From the NCBI GenBank assembly GCA_036651815.1, contig JAVVXB010000010.1, positions 22,128 through 86,127 of the forward strand: a DNA stretch of 64,000 nt. The letters run 5' to 3'. Under the pieces are notes generated by a model. That model searched no databases and had not been told where the DNA came from. It worked only from the letters and a program-made list of their open reading frames with translations. Both the position numbers and the translations under genes were made by a program. Below are positions 24,622 through 32,649 of the stretch, one piece after another (position 1 is the stretch's first letter; every line of letters starts with the position of its first letter). Source of the DNA: JAVVXB01 sp036651815 (GTDB taxonomy: Bacteria > Bacillota > Clostridia > Christensenellales > CAG-138).

Positions 24622-24930
24622 TTATAAATACTCTGGTAAAACCACGACAGCCCCTTGGTCGTTTTGAATACTTTGGGATTTAATCCAGTATGGGTGAACA
24701 CATACATTGGGAATATAATCGCAAAAATGTGTCCCCGCAAGCTCCTGTTTTCTGATACGAAAATCATACCAAATACCACGAACACAATTCATAAATGGTG
24801 CAATTTCTGCGTATCGCTTTTGCTCCGCAAACGGGTCAATGTTTTGATTTTCAATCAATAGGTTTTTATTGCCGACAATCGTCGAAGACGGCACTTCTTG
24901 TCCAACACATAAAACATTCATATCGAACAT
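24622..24930 (-). CDS. Hypothetical protein (102 residues)
   Basis: Starts at ATG 24930 (MFDMNVLCVGQEVP) with CAGGAG 7 bases upstream. The longer frame to 24957 adds nine residues overlapping the ribosome-binding site. The protein is rich in aromatic residues and cysteine (FMNCVRGIWYDFRIRKQ, HFCDYIPNVCVHPYW), with no membrane segment. I do not recognise the family. Its location in toxin-remnant DNA makes a former immunity or accessory protein conceivable, but it lies upstream of the toxin piece, where an immunity gene is less usual. Confidence 0.5.
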   Translation of the reverse strand: MFDMNVLCVGQEVPSSTIVGNKNLLIENQNIDPFAEQKRYAEIAPFMNCVRGIWYDFRIRKQELAGTHFCDYIPNVCVHPYWIKSQSIQNDQGAVVVLPEYL

Positions 24931-25003
24931 AAGCTTCTCCTGTTTTTTACCATTCAATTTTTAAGTGTAGATTTGTCAAATTTCTATTTTTTGTACCAAT
25001 CAA

Positions 25004-25141
25004 TCAGCCGATCGGTTGCTTGAAATCCATTAAACTGATTTGTCCGTTGCTATATCGATGCATCTGCATCATCCTTTGTGCAAGGTTTTTGCCCTGTTCC
25101 TTTTCTTTTCCTTGTTCTTGTTTAATGCCTTGAATGATCAT
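25004..25141 (-). CDS. Small ORF, likely C-terminal remnant
   Basis: 45 codons: MIIQGIKQEQGKEKEQGKNL followed by a helical, methionine-rich stretch and DFKQPIG. The Lys/Glu/Gln-rich repeat resembles the tails of PD-(D/E)XK transposase-like nucleases. The frame is open for eight codons upstream of the ATG, and there is no clear ribosome-binding site, so this is probably the end of a lost gene. Confidence 0.25.
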   Translation of the reverse strand: MIIQGIKQEQGKEKEQGKNLAQRMMQMHRYSNGQISLMDFKQPIG

Positions 25142-25183
25142 ATGTGTCCCGTTTAGCTGGAATTTTCAGCTGTTCAACCGTCA

Positions 25184-26320
25184 CTACATAAAGAACTGCA
25201 ACGCAGCGTTCTGTAAATCGAGCCCCTTTTGATTGAGCGCAATCCATTCGGGCGTTTCGTCCACCCACCCGCGATTGCGAAGTTTTTCCAAAGCGGTTGG
25301 ATAGGCGTCCGCAATGTCGGCGCCAAAACGCGATTGAAATGCGGCACGGTCAACGCCTTTGGTCATACGTAAACCCAGCATAACGGACTCAAACATCTCA
25401 TCAGCGGGAAAAAGTCGAATAATTTCGCGCACCGGACGCCGATTATGGGCAATCAGGCGATAATAGTCCTTCCTGGAATCCACATTTGCATATCGTGTCC
25501 ACTCATGCATACGCAGCGCGGAGTGCGCGGCAACGCCAAAGCCCAGGTATTCTCCATTCCTCCAATAATTCAAGTTATGTCGGCACTCAAAACCTGGTTT
25601 GCAAAAGTTGCTGATTTCATAACGTTGATACCCATGCTCTGCAAGATAAGCAAACCCAGCATCCTGCATATCCGCCACATAGTCTGCATCCGGCAAGCCA
25701 ACCTCGCCTTTTTTTGCGCGCACAAACAGCGGTGTATCTTCGTTTAGAATCAACGAATAGGAGGATATATGCTCAACTTCTAATTCGCACACCGCTTTCA
25801 GCGTGTCGATGTAATCCTTCTCCGTTTGTTCTGGCAAACCATGCATAACATCCACGTTGATATTCGTAAAGCCTGTTTCCCGCGCCATGGCCACCGTGTC
25901 CGTAAATTCACGGTAGGCGTGGATACGGCCGATCAATTTTAAAATTTGATCGCAGGAGCTTTGCAGTCCTACCGATAGGCGGTTGATACCCGCTTCACGA
26001 TAGGCAGCGAGATTATCCCTCGAAGTTGTGCCGGGATTGGATTCCATGGAGCACTCCGCATCCGGTGCAATGGAAAATCCAGCCCGCAACGCATCCATAA
26101 TGTGCTTCATCTGATCGCCCGAAAGCAACGATGGCGTACCGCCGCCAATGTAGACGGTATCAAAAGTCAGTTCGCACAATCGCGCTTTTTTTGTCAGCGC
26201 AATCTCGCGGATCAACGCATCACAATATTCACCGATGGTGCCGTCATCCGGAAAAGAGACAAAGTCACAATAGCTGCACTTCTTTATGCAGTATGGAATA
26301 TGCACATAGAGTCCTGCCAT
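25184..26320 (-). CDS. hemW: Radical SAM heme chaperone HemW
   Basis: A 378-residue radical SAM protein formerly called oxygen-independent coproporphyrinogen III oxidase-like. The N-terminal MAGLYVHIPYCIKKCSYCDF carries the iron-sulfur cluster motif CxxxCxxC. VYIGGGTPSLL, MESNPGTT and INRLSVGLQSSCDQILKLIGRIH are the conserved strands of the barrel, and a C-terminal HemW domain follows (GFECRHNLNYWRNGEYLGFGVAAHS). It starts 4 bases after the lepA stop, a classic lepA-hemW pair in Firmicutes, upstream of heat-shock genes in many species though not here. Confidence 0.95.
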   Translation of the reverse strand: MAGLYVHIPYCIKKCSYCDFVSFPDDGTIGEYCDALIREIALTKKARLCELTFDTVYIGGGTPSLLSGDQMKHIMDALRAGFSIAPDAECSMESNPGTTSRDNLAAYREAGINRLSVGLQSSCDQILKLIGRIHAYREFTDTVAMARETGFTNINVDVMHGLPEQTEKDYIDTLKAVCELEVEHISSYSLILNEDTPLFVRAKKGEVGLPDADYVADMQDAGFAYLAEHGYQRYEISNFCKPGFECRHNLNYWRNGEYLGFGVAAHSALRMHEWTRYANVDSRKDYYRLIAHNRRPVREIIRLFPADEMFESVMLGLRMTKGVDRAAFQSRFGADIADAYPTALEKLRNRGWVDETPEWIALNQKGLDLQNAALQFFM

Positions 26321-26323
26321 CTT

Positions 26324-28126
26324 TTAATTGATCTTAAGAACGCTCATGAACGCTTCGCTTGGAACCTCAACGGATCCAACCTGGCGCATGCGCTTCTTCC
26401 CTTCCTTCTGCTTTTCCAATAGTTTCTTTTTGCGCGAAATATCGCCGCCATAGCACTTTGCAAGCACATCCTTGCGGATCGCTTTGACGGTTTCCCGTGC
26501 AATGACCTTGCCGCCAATCGCCGCCTGAATCGGAATTTCAAATTGCTGGCGCGGAATCACGTCCTTGAGCCGTTCCGCAACTGCGCGGCCCTTTGCATAT
26601 GCTTTATCACGGTGGACAATGGTCGAGAGTGCATCGCAGTTTTCACCATTGAGTAGGAAATCAAGCTTTACCAAATCCGATTTCATATAATCGCGCAGCT
26701 CATAATCAAAGGACGCATAGCCACGGCTTCTGGACTTGAGCTGATCAAAAAAATCAAAAATAATCTCGTTGAGCGGGAGAATATAGTGGATACTTACGCG
26801 CGTATCCTCGATATAATTCATATTTTGGAAGATCCCGCGTTTCTCCTGACACAACTCCATAATCGTGCCGACATATTCGGAGGGTGTCATGATGGTTGCG
26901 TTGACCATCGGTTCCTCCATATTGCTGATTTCCGAAGCGGATGGCAGATTGGTCGGATTGTCAATCATGAGTTCCTTGCCTGTGGTGGTAATCACCTTAT
27001 AGATAACGCTTGGCGATGTTGTGATCAAGCCAAGGTCAAACTCCCGTTCCAAGCGTTCTGAGATAATCTCCATATGCAGCAATCCCAAAAATCCGCAACG
27101 AAAGCCATAGCCAAGCGCAACAGACGTTTCTTGTTCGAATGAAAGAGATGCGTCGTTGAGTTTGAGTCTTTGGAGCGCATCCCGCAGATCGTCATAATCG
27201 GCGCCATCCGCAGGATAGATGCCACAAAAAACCATGGGATTGGCTTGCTTATAGCCTGGCAGCGGCGTTGTTGCCGGGTGTTCCGCACTCGTGAGCGTAT
27301 CCCCAACCTTAGTTTCCTCAACGCTCTTAATCGACGCGGCAATATACCCGACCTCGCCTGCGGAAAGCTCGTCCATTTCGCGCATTATAGGCATAAAGGC
27401 GCCGACCTCAACCACCTCAAACTCATTTCCCGTCGCCATGGAACGGATCCGCATGCCTGCGCGCACCGTACCGTTGAATACGCGTACGTAGGAAAGCGCG
27501 CCTTTATAATTATCATAATAGCAGTCAAAGATCAGCGCAGTCAGCGGTGCGTCAGGGTCACCCTTCGGCGCGGGAACAGCGTCTACAATGCTGGCAAGCA
27601 CCCGGTCCACATTCAGTCCGCTCTTTGCGGAAATCTGCGGTGCATCCACGGCGGGAATTCCGAGAATATCCTCGATTTCCTTGACTACACGCTCCGGTTC
27701 AGCGCTTGGCAGGTCAATTTTGTTGATGATGGGCATGATCTCAAGTCCATTATCTACGGCAAGATACACATTTGCCAGCGTTTGCGCCTCGATGCCTTGC
27801 GTTGCATCCACAACCAGCACCGCGCCTTCGCACGCAGCAAGCGCCCGGCTGACTTCATAGGTGAAATCCACATGCCCCGGCGTATCAATCAGGTTGAACA
27901 TGTACTCCTGCCCATCATCACTGTGATAAAACATGCGTACTGCGGAGGATTTAATGGTTATGCCGCGTTCTCGTTCGATGTCCATAGAATCGAGCATCTG
28001 CTCGGTCATGTCGCGGGCGGTAACCGTATTTGTCAATTCCATCATGCGGTCGGCAAGTGTTGATTTACCATGGTCAATGTGCGCGATGATCGAAAAATTA
28101 CGAATGTGGTCCAGCGAGTATGCCAT
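26324..28126 (-). CDS. lepA: Elongation factor 4 (LepA)
   Basis: A ribosome-associated GTPase of 600 residues. G1 is AHIDHGKST, the switch region includes ERERGITIKSSAVRM, G3 is DTPGHVDFTYEVSRAL and G4 is INKIDLPSAEPE. The C-terminal domain characteristic of LepA ends with KCYGGDISRKKKLLEKQKEGKKRM. ATG 28126 is preceded by AAAGGAGG. The frame continues upstream to 28243, but that extension is not family-like. It is co-transcribed with hemW. Confidence 0.97.
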   Translation of the reverse strand: MAYSLDHIRNFSIIAHIDHGKSTLADRMMELTNTVTARDMTEQMLDSMDIERERGITIKSSAVRMFYHSDDGQEYMFNLIDTPGHVDFTYEVSRALAACEGAVLVVDATQGIEAQTLANVYLAVDNGLEIMPIINKIDLPSAEPERVVKEIEDILGIPAVDAPQISAKSGLNVDRVLASIVDAVPAPKGDPDAPLTALIFDCYYDNYKGALSYVRVFNGTVRAGMRIRSMATGNEFEVVEVGAFMPIMREMDELSAGEVGYIAASIKSVEETKVGDTLTSAEHPATTPLPGYKQANPMVFCGIYPADGADYDDLRDALQRLKLNDASLSFEQETSVALGYGFRCGFLGLLHMEIISERLEREFDLGLITTSPSVIYKVITTTGKELMIDNPTNLPSASEISNMEEPMVNATIMTPSEYVGTIMELCQEKRGIFQNMNYIEDTRVSIHYILPLNEIIFDFFDQLKSRSRGYASFDYELRDYMKSDLVKLDFLLNGENCDALSTIVHRDKAYAKGRAVAERLKDVIPRQQFEIPIQAAIGGKVIARETVKAIRKDVLAKCYGGDISRKKKLLEKQKEGKKRMRQVGSVEVPSEAFMSVLKIN

Positions 28127-28300
28127 AGATGATCCTCCTTTTTCTTTTCTTCCAGTTATCAGACGAAAAGAATCACAAAAGAAAAGTTTTGCTTTTCTGA
28201 ATTTGCTGTTTGATATGATACATGATCGAAAAACGAATTGCAAGAAAGTGTTCCGTCGTGCTAGACTGCAAATTGAAAATGTTTTTTTGGAGGCAACGTC

Positions 28301-28909
28301 ATGCAGATTGATACCGTAGTAACAAACCTAAATAAACGCCGTTATTTGGCAAAGTATTTTCGCACCACAGCCGCAGCAAAAGCTGAGATACTTGAGATCA
28401 TCGGAACACAGAGCGTCGGCATCGGTGGGAGTAAATCCATCAATGATACCCATCTCTATGACGACCTAATCGCGCGCGGCAACCGCGTTTTTTGCCACAC
28501 TTTTGCATCATTAGCATCGGAAAAGCAGACCGCGCGACGCGACGCAATGGACGCTGATATTTATCTGTGTTCAGCAAACGCAATTACGCAAAACGGACTC
28601 ATCGTGAATATTGACGGTACGGGCAACCGGGTGGCTGCCACCATCTTTGGACCGAAAACTGTTATCATGCTCGTTGGTAAAAACAAGTTGGTTTCCAGCG
28701 TGGAAGCAGGTATCGCCCGCACAAAGCGCGATAATTGCCCCCGTAACGCCAGCAGACTTGGCGTAGATACGCCGTGTTCTGCCACCGGCCGCTGTGCGGA
28801 TTGCTCCGGCACGGGTCGGATGTGCAACGTAACCGTCATATACGAATATCCCACGCGCAACGTAGACCGATTCTATGTGTTTCTGGTAGATGAAGAATTG
28901 GGCTGGTAA
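28301..28909 (+). CDS. LUD-domain (lactate utilization-like) protein
   Basis: A 202-residue LUD/DUF162 protein related to LutC. Features are VGIGGSKSINDTHLYDDLIARGN, DADIYLCSANAITQNGLIVNIDGTGNRVAATIFGPKTVIMLVGKNKLV and a cysteine-rich segment DTPCSATGRCADCSGTGRMCN. GGAGG is 7 bases before ATG 28301. The family is commonly annotated as lactate utilization, but standalone copies like this lack the LutAB partners, so the substrate is unknown. It is transcribed divergently from lepA and convergently to the glycosyltransferase pair. Confidence 0.88.
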   Translation: MQIDTVVTNLNKRRYLAKYFRTTAAAKAEILEIIGTQSVGIGGSKSINDTHLYDDLIARGNRVFCHTFASLASEKQTARRDAMDADIYLCSANAITQNGLIVNIDGTGNRVAATIFGPKTVIMLVGKNKLVSSVEAGIARTKRDNCPRNASRLGVDTPCSATGRCADCSGTGRMCNVTVIYEYPTRNVDRFYVFLVDEELGW

Positions 28910-28930
28910 GCCGTGCCCGCTATGCATTGC

Positions 28931-29857
28931 TTATCGTTTACGCAACATTTGGATGATATTTAATTGCACCTCAAACTGTTGCCGCTGTTTTTTCGCCACC
29001 GTTTCAAGGATCAATCCGCATACAAGCGAAAGCATGCCAAGAATGATGCTCACGGTGGAAACAATCAGCGTTGGAAAACGCGGTACCAGACCGGTTCTTG
29101 CAAATTCCACCAGAACCGGTATGAACAAAACGATGCCGACAATGAAAAAAAGTCCGGCAAACAGTCCAAAGAATGACATGGGCCGATAGTCCTTATAGAG
29201 ATTGAAGATGGTTTTTAACACGCGAAATCCGTCCGAGTAGGTAGAAAGCTTCGACACGCTACCCGTGGGTCGGTCGCGATAATCCACCGGAATCGACTGA
29301 ATGTGCAGATTCTTATCCAGTGCGTGGATGGTCATCTCGGTTTCAATTTCAAATCCCGCGGATAGCACCGGAAAGGATTTGACAAACAGCGGTGAAAATG
29401 CACGGTATCCCGTCATGATATCCATGATATCGCCATGGAAAATTCCGTTGACAAGACCGCGTACCATCCGGTTGCCTAGGTTGTGAAACGGACGCTTATT
29501 CTCCGTAAAATAGGTAGCCGAAAGTCGATCGCCCACGACCATATCCACGTTTTTATCTAGAACCAACTCTACCATATTTCGCGCGTACTCCGCCGGATAG
29601 GTATCATCCCCGTCAATCATCAGATAGCAATCGGCATCGATTTCACGAAACATGGTGCGGATGACATTGCCCTTGCCCTGTCTGGATTCATAGCGAACAA
29701 TCGCGCCCGCTCTGCGCGCAGCAGCGTCTGTTCCGTCCGTGGAGTTGTTGTCATAGACATAAATCTCCGCTTCGGGCAGCGTATTTTTAAAATCCATGAC
29801 CACCTTCTCTACCGTCTGCGCTTCATTATAGCAGGGAATCAGTATCGCAATCTTCAT
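28931..29857 (-). CDS. Glycosyltransferase family 2, membrane-anchored (polyprenyl-phosphate type)
   Basis: A 308-residue GT-A enzyme. ILIPCYNEAQTVEKVV, VYDNNSTDGT, the metal-binding DxD-type motif in MIDGDDTYPAEY and the acceptor region MTGYRAFSPLFVK are the GT2 signature. Two membrane helices follow (SFFGLFAGLFFIVGIVLFIPV, TLIVSTVSIILGMLSLVCG). This layout matches enzymes that make undecaprenyl- or dolichyl-phosphate sugars such as glucose or mannose. The start overlaps the stop of the upstream membrane protein (ATGA). Together they likely decorate cell-envelope polymers. Confidence 0.92.
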   Translation of the reverse strand: MKIAILIPCYNEAQTVEKVVMDFKNTLPEAEIYVYDNNSTDGTDAAARRAGAIVRYESRQGKGNVIRTMFREIDADCYLMIDGDDTYPAEYARNMVELVLDKNVDMVVGDRLSATYFTENKRPFHNLGNRMVRGLVNGIFHGDIMDIMTGYRAFSPLFVKSFPVLSAGFEIETEMTIHALDKNLHIQSIPVDYRDRPTGSVSKLSTYSDGFRVLKTIFNLYKDYRPMSFFGLFAGLFFIVGIVLFIPVLVEFARTGLVPRFPTLIVSTVSIILGMLSLVCGLILETVAKKQRQQFEVQLNIIQMLRKR

Positions 29858-32142
29858 TCCGCATCCTCCATATTCTTTTTTCGGTGTACAAGCACTTTTC
29901 GTTTGCTAAAATAGTTCCAAATCATCACCAGTACAACGGCAATGAGTTTGGCAAGCATGTAGTGAATCTGCATCCGATCCACAAACAGATACATGAACCA
30001 TTCGTTCAGTCCCAAGCCAATGAGACTCGTAAGTAAAAATCCTGCCTTGATACCTCTGTTCTTGGTATTCGCGCCCTGAAATACCCAATATGCGCACAAC
30101 AGATAATTTGTCACAACCGAGATTGCAAACGCAAACGCCGTGGCCAATAGGTAATGCAGTCCAAACACCTCAGCAAAAACGATCATACAGCCATAATCGA
30201 TCCCAAAGCCAACTGCACCAGCTGCCGCAAAGCGCAGCATCTCCTGGCCTCTGCCCGTCCGCTTTTCAATGTGTTCAGCTGGAGCGGTCAGCTGATAGTG
30301 CGCCGTCTTATTCCAAAACAGTCCCAGCAGCAGTGGAAAGCACGCCATAATCGGATACGCATAGCGAACGATTACGCACGGGCCAAGCAGCAGTGTCATC
30401 CAAACCCCATATGGTAATGCAAGCGGCAACGCCAGCCGATATTGTTTGAAATAAAGTAGGGTAAGCACCGCAAGAAAGAGAACCCAGCAATAAAATCCCG
30501 GATTGAACAGCCAAGCAATCACCGGGATTTTCTCATGATTGTTTTCATGGGCAAACCATTGGTAATACGATTCCGCTCCTCTCCATAGGCTCTGCTTTTT
30601 CACATCCGCATTAATATTTTCGATAAACCCTGTAAACATATACCCGAGGATTTCCTCGGCCTCCGGTTCATTGTAGCAATCATAAATATGAGCATGCAGA
30701 TTCCCGTCCGGATACCAATATCCAAGCGTCATGAGTAAAAACGCGTCTGTGTAATCATTTAAATAGGTTGGCAGATGCTTGCCCCAAACTTTGAGAAAGC
30801 CTAGCATGCTGGTTGCCCCATCACCAATGGTTGCATTCTCTTTGATCGGATCGGCCAACAAGGGGTAATAATTCTGAACCACCTTTTCCGGTAAATATTC
30901 GAAAATTTCCTGTTTGTCCACATCGCTCAGCTCGTCAGTGTGGTTGTTGTACGCTCTGGCAAGTTGCTGTATGGGAACGCTCAGCATTTCGATGCGCGGT
31001 CCATCGGTAGCGGATAATGCGCGGCTTAATAAATCCTTGCCTGCAAACGAGAGCACCAGCGAACCCGCAAGTAAAACGGCAATCCAAAACCGTTTTTGTT
31101 GCACGCCCAGCACCACGATGGGGAGCATGACGGCAAACGCATAGATCATATTGTTCCGCATAAGGCACGACAATAGCACCGTACCCAGATATAGGAGGAT
31201 ACGCCCGGGGCTTTTGAAGAAGCTAACGGGATCCATGCAGATATCATAGAGTTGAAGTAAGCAAAGCAGAAACAGCCCGGAGAATACGGTGTCCTTCGTG
31301 GAGGATACCGCAAGTATCGCGTGAAACGGCATCAACGCATAGAATCCAACCGCAACGATGCTGATGACGAACGGCACGTTCAGTCGTTTTACCAGATAAG
31401 TTGTAACACCGGCAAGCGAACCGGATAGAATCAGCGTCTGTACCGTTGTAAATACCGCCACACCGCCCGTGCCCGTGCCGAACACGGTAACGCCAAGTTG
31501 ATAACATCCCTGAAACAGTAACGTATGCAACAGCGGCTGATAGGTATTGTACGCATGCGTCAGCGCCTGATGGTTTTGACTATACATGTCATATCCCCAG
31601 ATCCCCGGGAAATACCCAAGATAGCAAGGCAACCAGAACAGCAACAGTATCCCCCAAACCGTAAAAAACACCGTTGATCGCTTCCAACCGGCCGGGTTCC
31701 AACGAGTGTTTTCCATTTTGAGCTGTCGCATATCATAGTTCGCGCGGGGAACACCGTGGAGAAACAGTATGAGCAGACTGGTGAGCACTGGGGTAAATGC
31801 CAAAGCAAAAAAAAGTGACAAAAGCACGTTGCTCACAGTGAGCGAAACATGCGATTCCACAAATATTGCTCTGCCAATCACCAGTGCAAGGGAGAGAACA
31901 TACGCGCCAACCAACGAAAACGAGAGCAATCTGATGTTCAGTCGTTTGACGGCGCATCGAATCAACCAGTAGAACAGTCCAAACGCAAGCGCACACGCCG
32001 TGACATTGATCACAATCGATGCGCTGGAAAGCATCGCCGATATCTGCGGCAATACGGCCGCAGCCAAGGCCGCGCATATCCCCGCAAACCATCTGTTCTT
32101 TTGTATAAAATCAATCATGCGATTCGTTTCAATGATCCTTTG
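29854..32142 (-). CDS. DUF6020-like polytopic membrane protein fused to a GtrA domain
   Basis: About 762 residues. The first ~600 resemble the DUF6020 family of GT-C-like membrane proteins (LPCYLGYFPGIWGYDMYSQNHQ, then QPLLHTLLFQGCYQLG, many helices and a large extracytoplasmic loop). The last ~130 form a GtrA domain (LRFAAAGAVGFGIDYGCMIVF, VVTNYLLCAYWVF, IAVVLVMIWNYFSKRKVLV), a four-helix protein usually encoded separately and thought to flip lipid-linked sugar. The fusion plus the overlapping GT2 gene looks like a complete lipid-linked sugar synthesis, flipping and transfer module. The start is uncertain (GTG 32166 or ATG 32142). The ATG has AAAGGA close by. The plus-strand gap 32167-32420 holds no gene I can see. 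Confidence 0.82.
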   Translation of the reverse strand, partial: QRIIETNRMIDFIQKNRWFAGICAALAAAVLPQISAMLSSASIVINVTACALAFGLFYWLIRCAVKRLNIRLLSFSLVGAYVLSLALVIGRAIFVESHVSLTVSNVLLSLFFALAFTPVLTSLLILFLHGVPRANYDMRQLKMENTRWNPAGWKRSTVFFTVWGILLLFWLPCYLGYFPGIWGYDMYSQNHQALTHAYNTYQPLLHTLLFQGCYQLGVTVFGTGTGGVAVFTTVQTLILSGSLAGVTTYLVKRLNVPFVISIVAVGFYALMPFHAILAVSSTKDTVFSGLFLLCLLQLYDICMDPVSFFKSPGRILLYLGTVLLSCLMRNNMIYAFAVMLPIVVLGVQQKRFWIAVLLAGSLVLSFAGKDLLSRALSATDGPRIEMLSVPIQQLARAYNNHTDELSDVDKQEIFEYLPEKVVQNYYPLLADPIKENATIGDGATSMLGFLKVWGKHLPTYLNDYTDAFLLMTLGYWYPDGNLHAHIYDCYNEPEAEEILGYMFTGFIENINADVKKQSLWRGAESYYQWFAHENNHEKIPVIAWLFNPGFYCWVLFLAVLTLLYFKQYRLALPLALPYGVWMTLLLGPCVIVRYAYPIMACFPLLLGLFWNKTAHYQLTAPAEHIEKRTGRGQEMLRFAAAGAVGFGIDYGCMIVFAEVFGLHYLLATAFAFAISVVTNYLLCAYWVFQGANTKNRGIKAGFLLTSLIGLGLNEWFMYLFVDRMQIHYMLAKLIAVVLVMIWNYFSKRKVLVHRKKNMEDAE

Positions 32143-32423
32143 CATTTTCCTTTGTAATGGCAACACTCTACATACAATTACGACAGTATCTTATCAAAGA
32201 TTGATACATTCGTCCACTCCCGCGCAATTGTTTTCATAACTTATCAGAGATGATGCACATTGATTACGGTAGGTATGCCAATCCAGCAGGGTCATCTTGC
32301 GTGCATCGGGGTCCAATCGGCTCACACGTTAGAATTCTATCGAATGAATGAAGCCGAATTTTGTGGTGGATAGGCTTGACAACGCCGCTTCTGCAATATT
32401 TCATATGAAAATGCTGTTTTTGT

Positions 32424-32451
32424 TTGCAATTGGAAATTCTCTTGATATAAT
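32424..32451 (+). promoter_or_regulatory. Promoter of the Mn-riboswitch/P-type ATPase transcript
   Basis: A perfect TATAAT (32446-32451) ends 4 bases before the aptamer P1 stem. TTGCAA at 32424-32429 with a 16-base spacer is a fair -35. Confidence 0.7.
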
Positions 32452-32455
32452 AATA

Positions 32456-32569
32456 GTACGTGAGGGAGTAGTTGACGCGATACCTGTATGATCGCGTTCC
32501 AAGATCAACATTCAATCGATATGCATATATTGTATATCTGGCTTGGATCAAATAACAAGACTCATGTAC
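32456..32569 (+). ncRNA. yybP-ykoY (manganese) riboswitch aptamer
   Basis: P1 is formed by GTACGTGAG (32456-32464) and CTCATGTAC (32561-32569), with one G-U pair. Just inside are the signature GGGAGTAG on the 5' side and ACAAGAC on the 3' side, as in known yybP-ykoY RNAs. A P2 hairpin (GACGCGAT...ATCGCGTTC), an ATCAACAT segment and a P3 hairpin (CCAAG...CTTGG) lie between. The 3' strand of P1 is also the 5' strand of the following terminator, so ligand-bound aptamer should prevent termination and turn on the ATPase. The class senses Mn2+ and controls Mn exporters including P-type ATPases. Confidence 0.88.
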
Positions 32570-32601
32570 GACATTGTTTTCTGCCGTACATGAGCCTTTT
32601 T
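32561..32601 (+). terminator. Riboswitch-controlled intrinsic terminator
   Basis: CTCATGTACG, a 14-base loop, CGTACATGAG and CCTTTTT. The left arm is shared with aptamer P1, giving mutually exclusive structures: terminator without Mn2+, read-through with Mn2+. Confidence 0.88.
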
Positions 32602-32649
32602 CATACAGAAGAAAAAACTGGAATTGCCAGGAAAGGATGACTTATAACC

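Noticed and set aside
25004..25141. Complete small gene before hemW
   Set aside because: Frame is open upstream of the ATG without a ribosome-binding site, so it is listed only as a likely remnant at low confidence.
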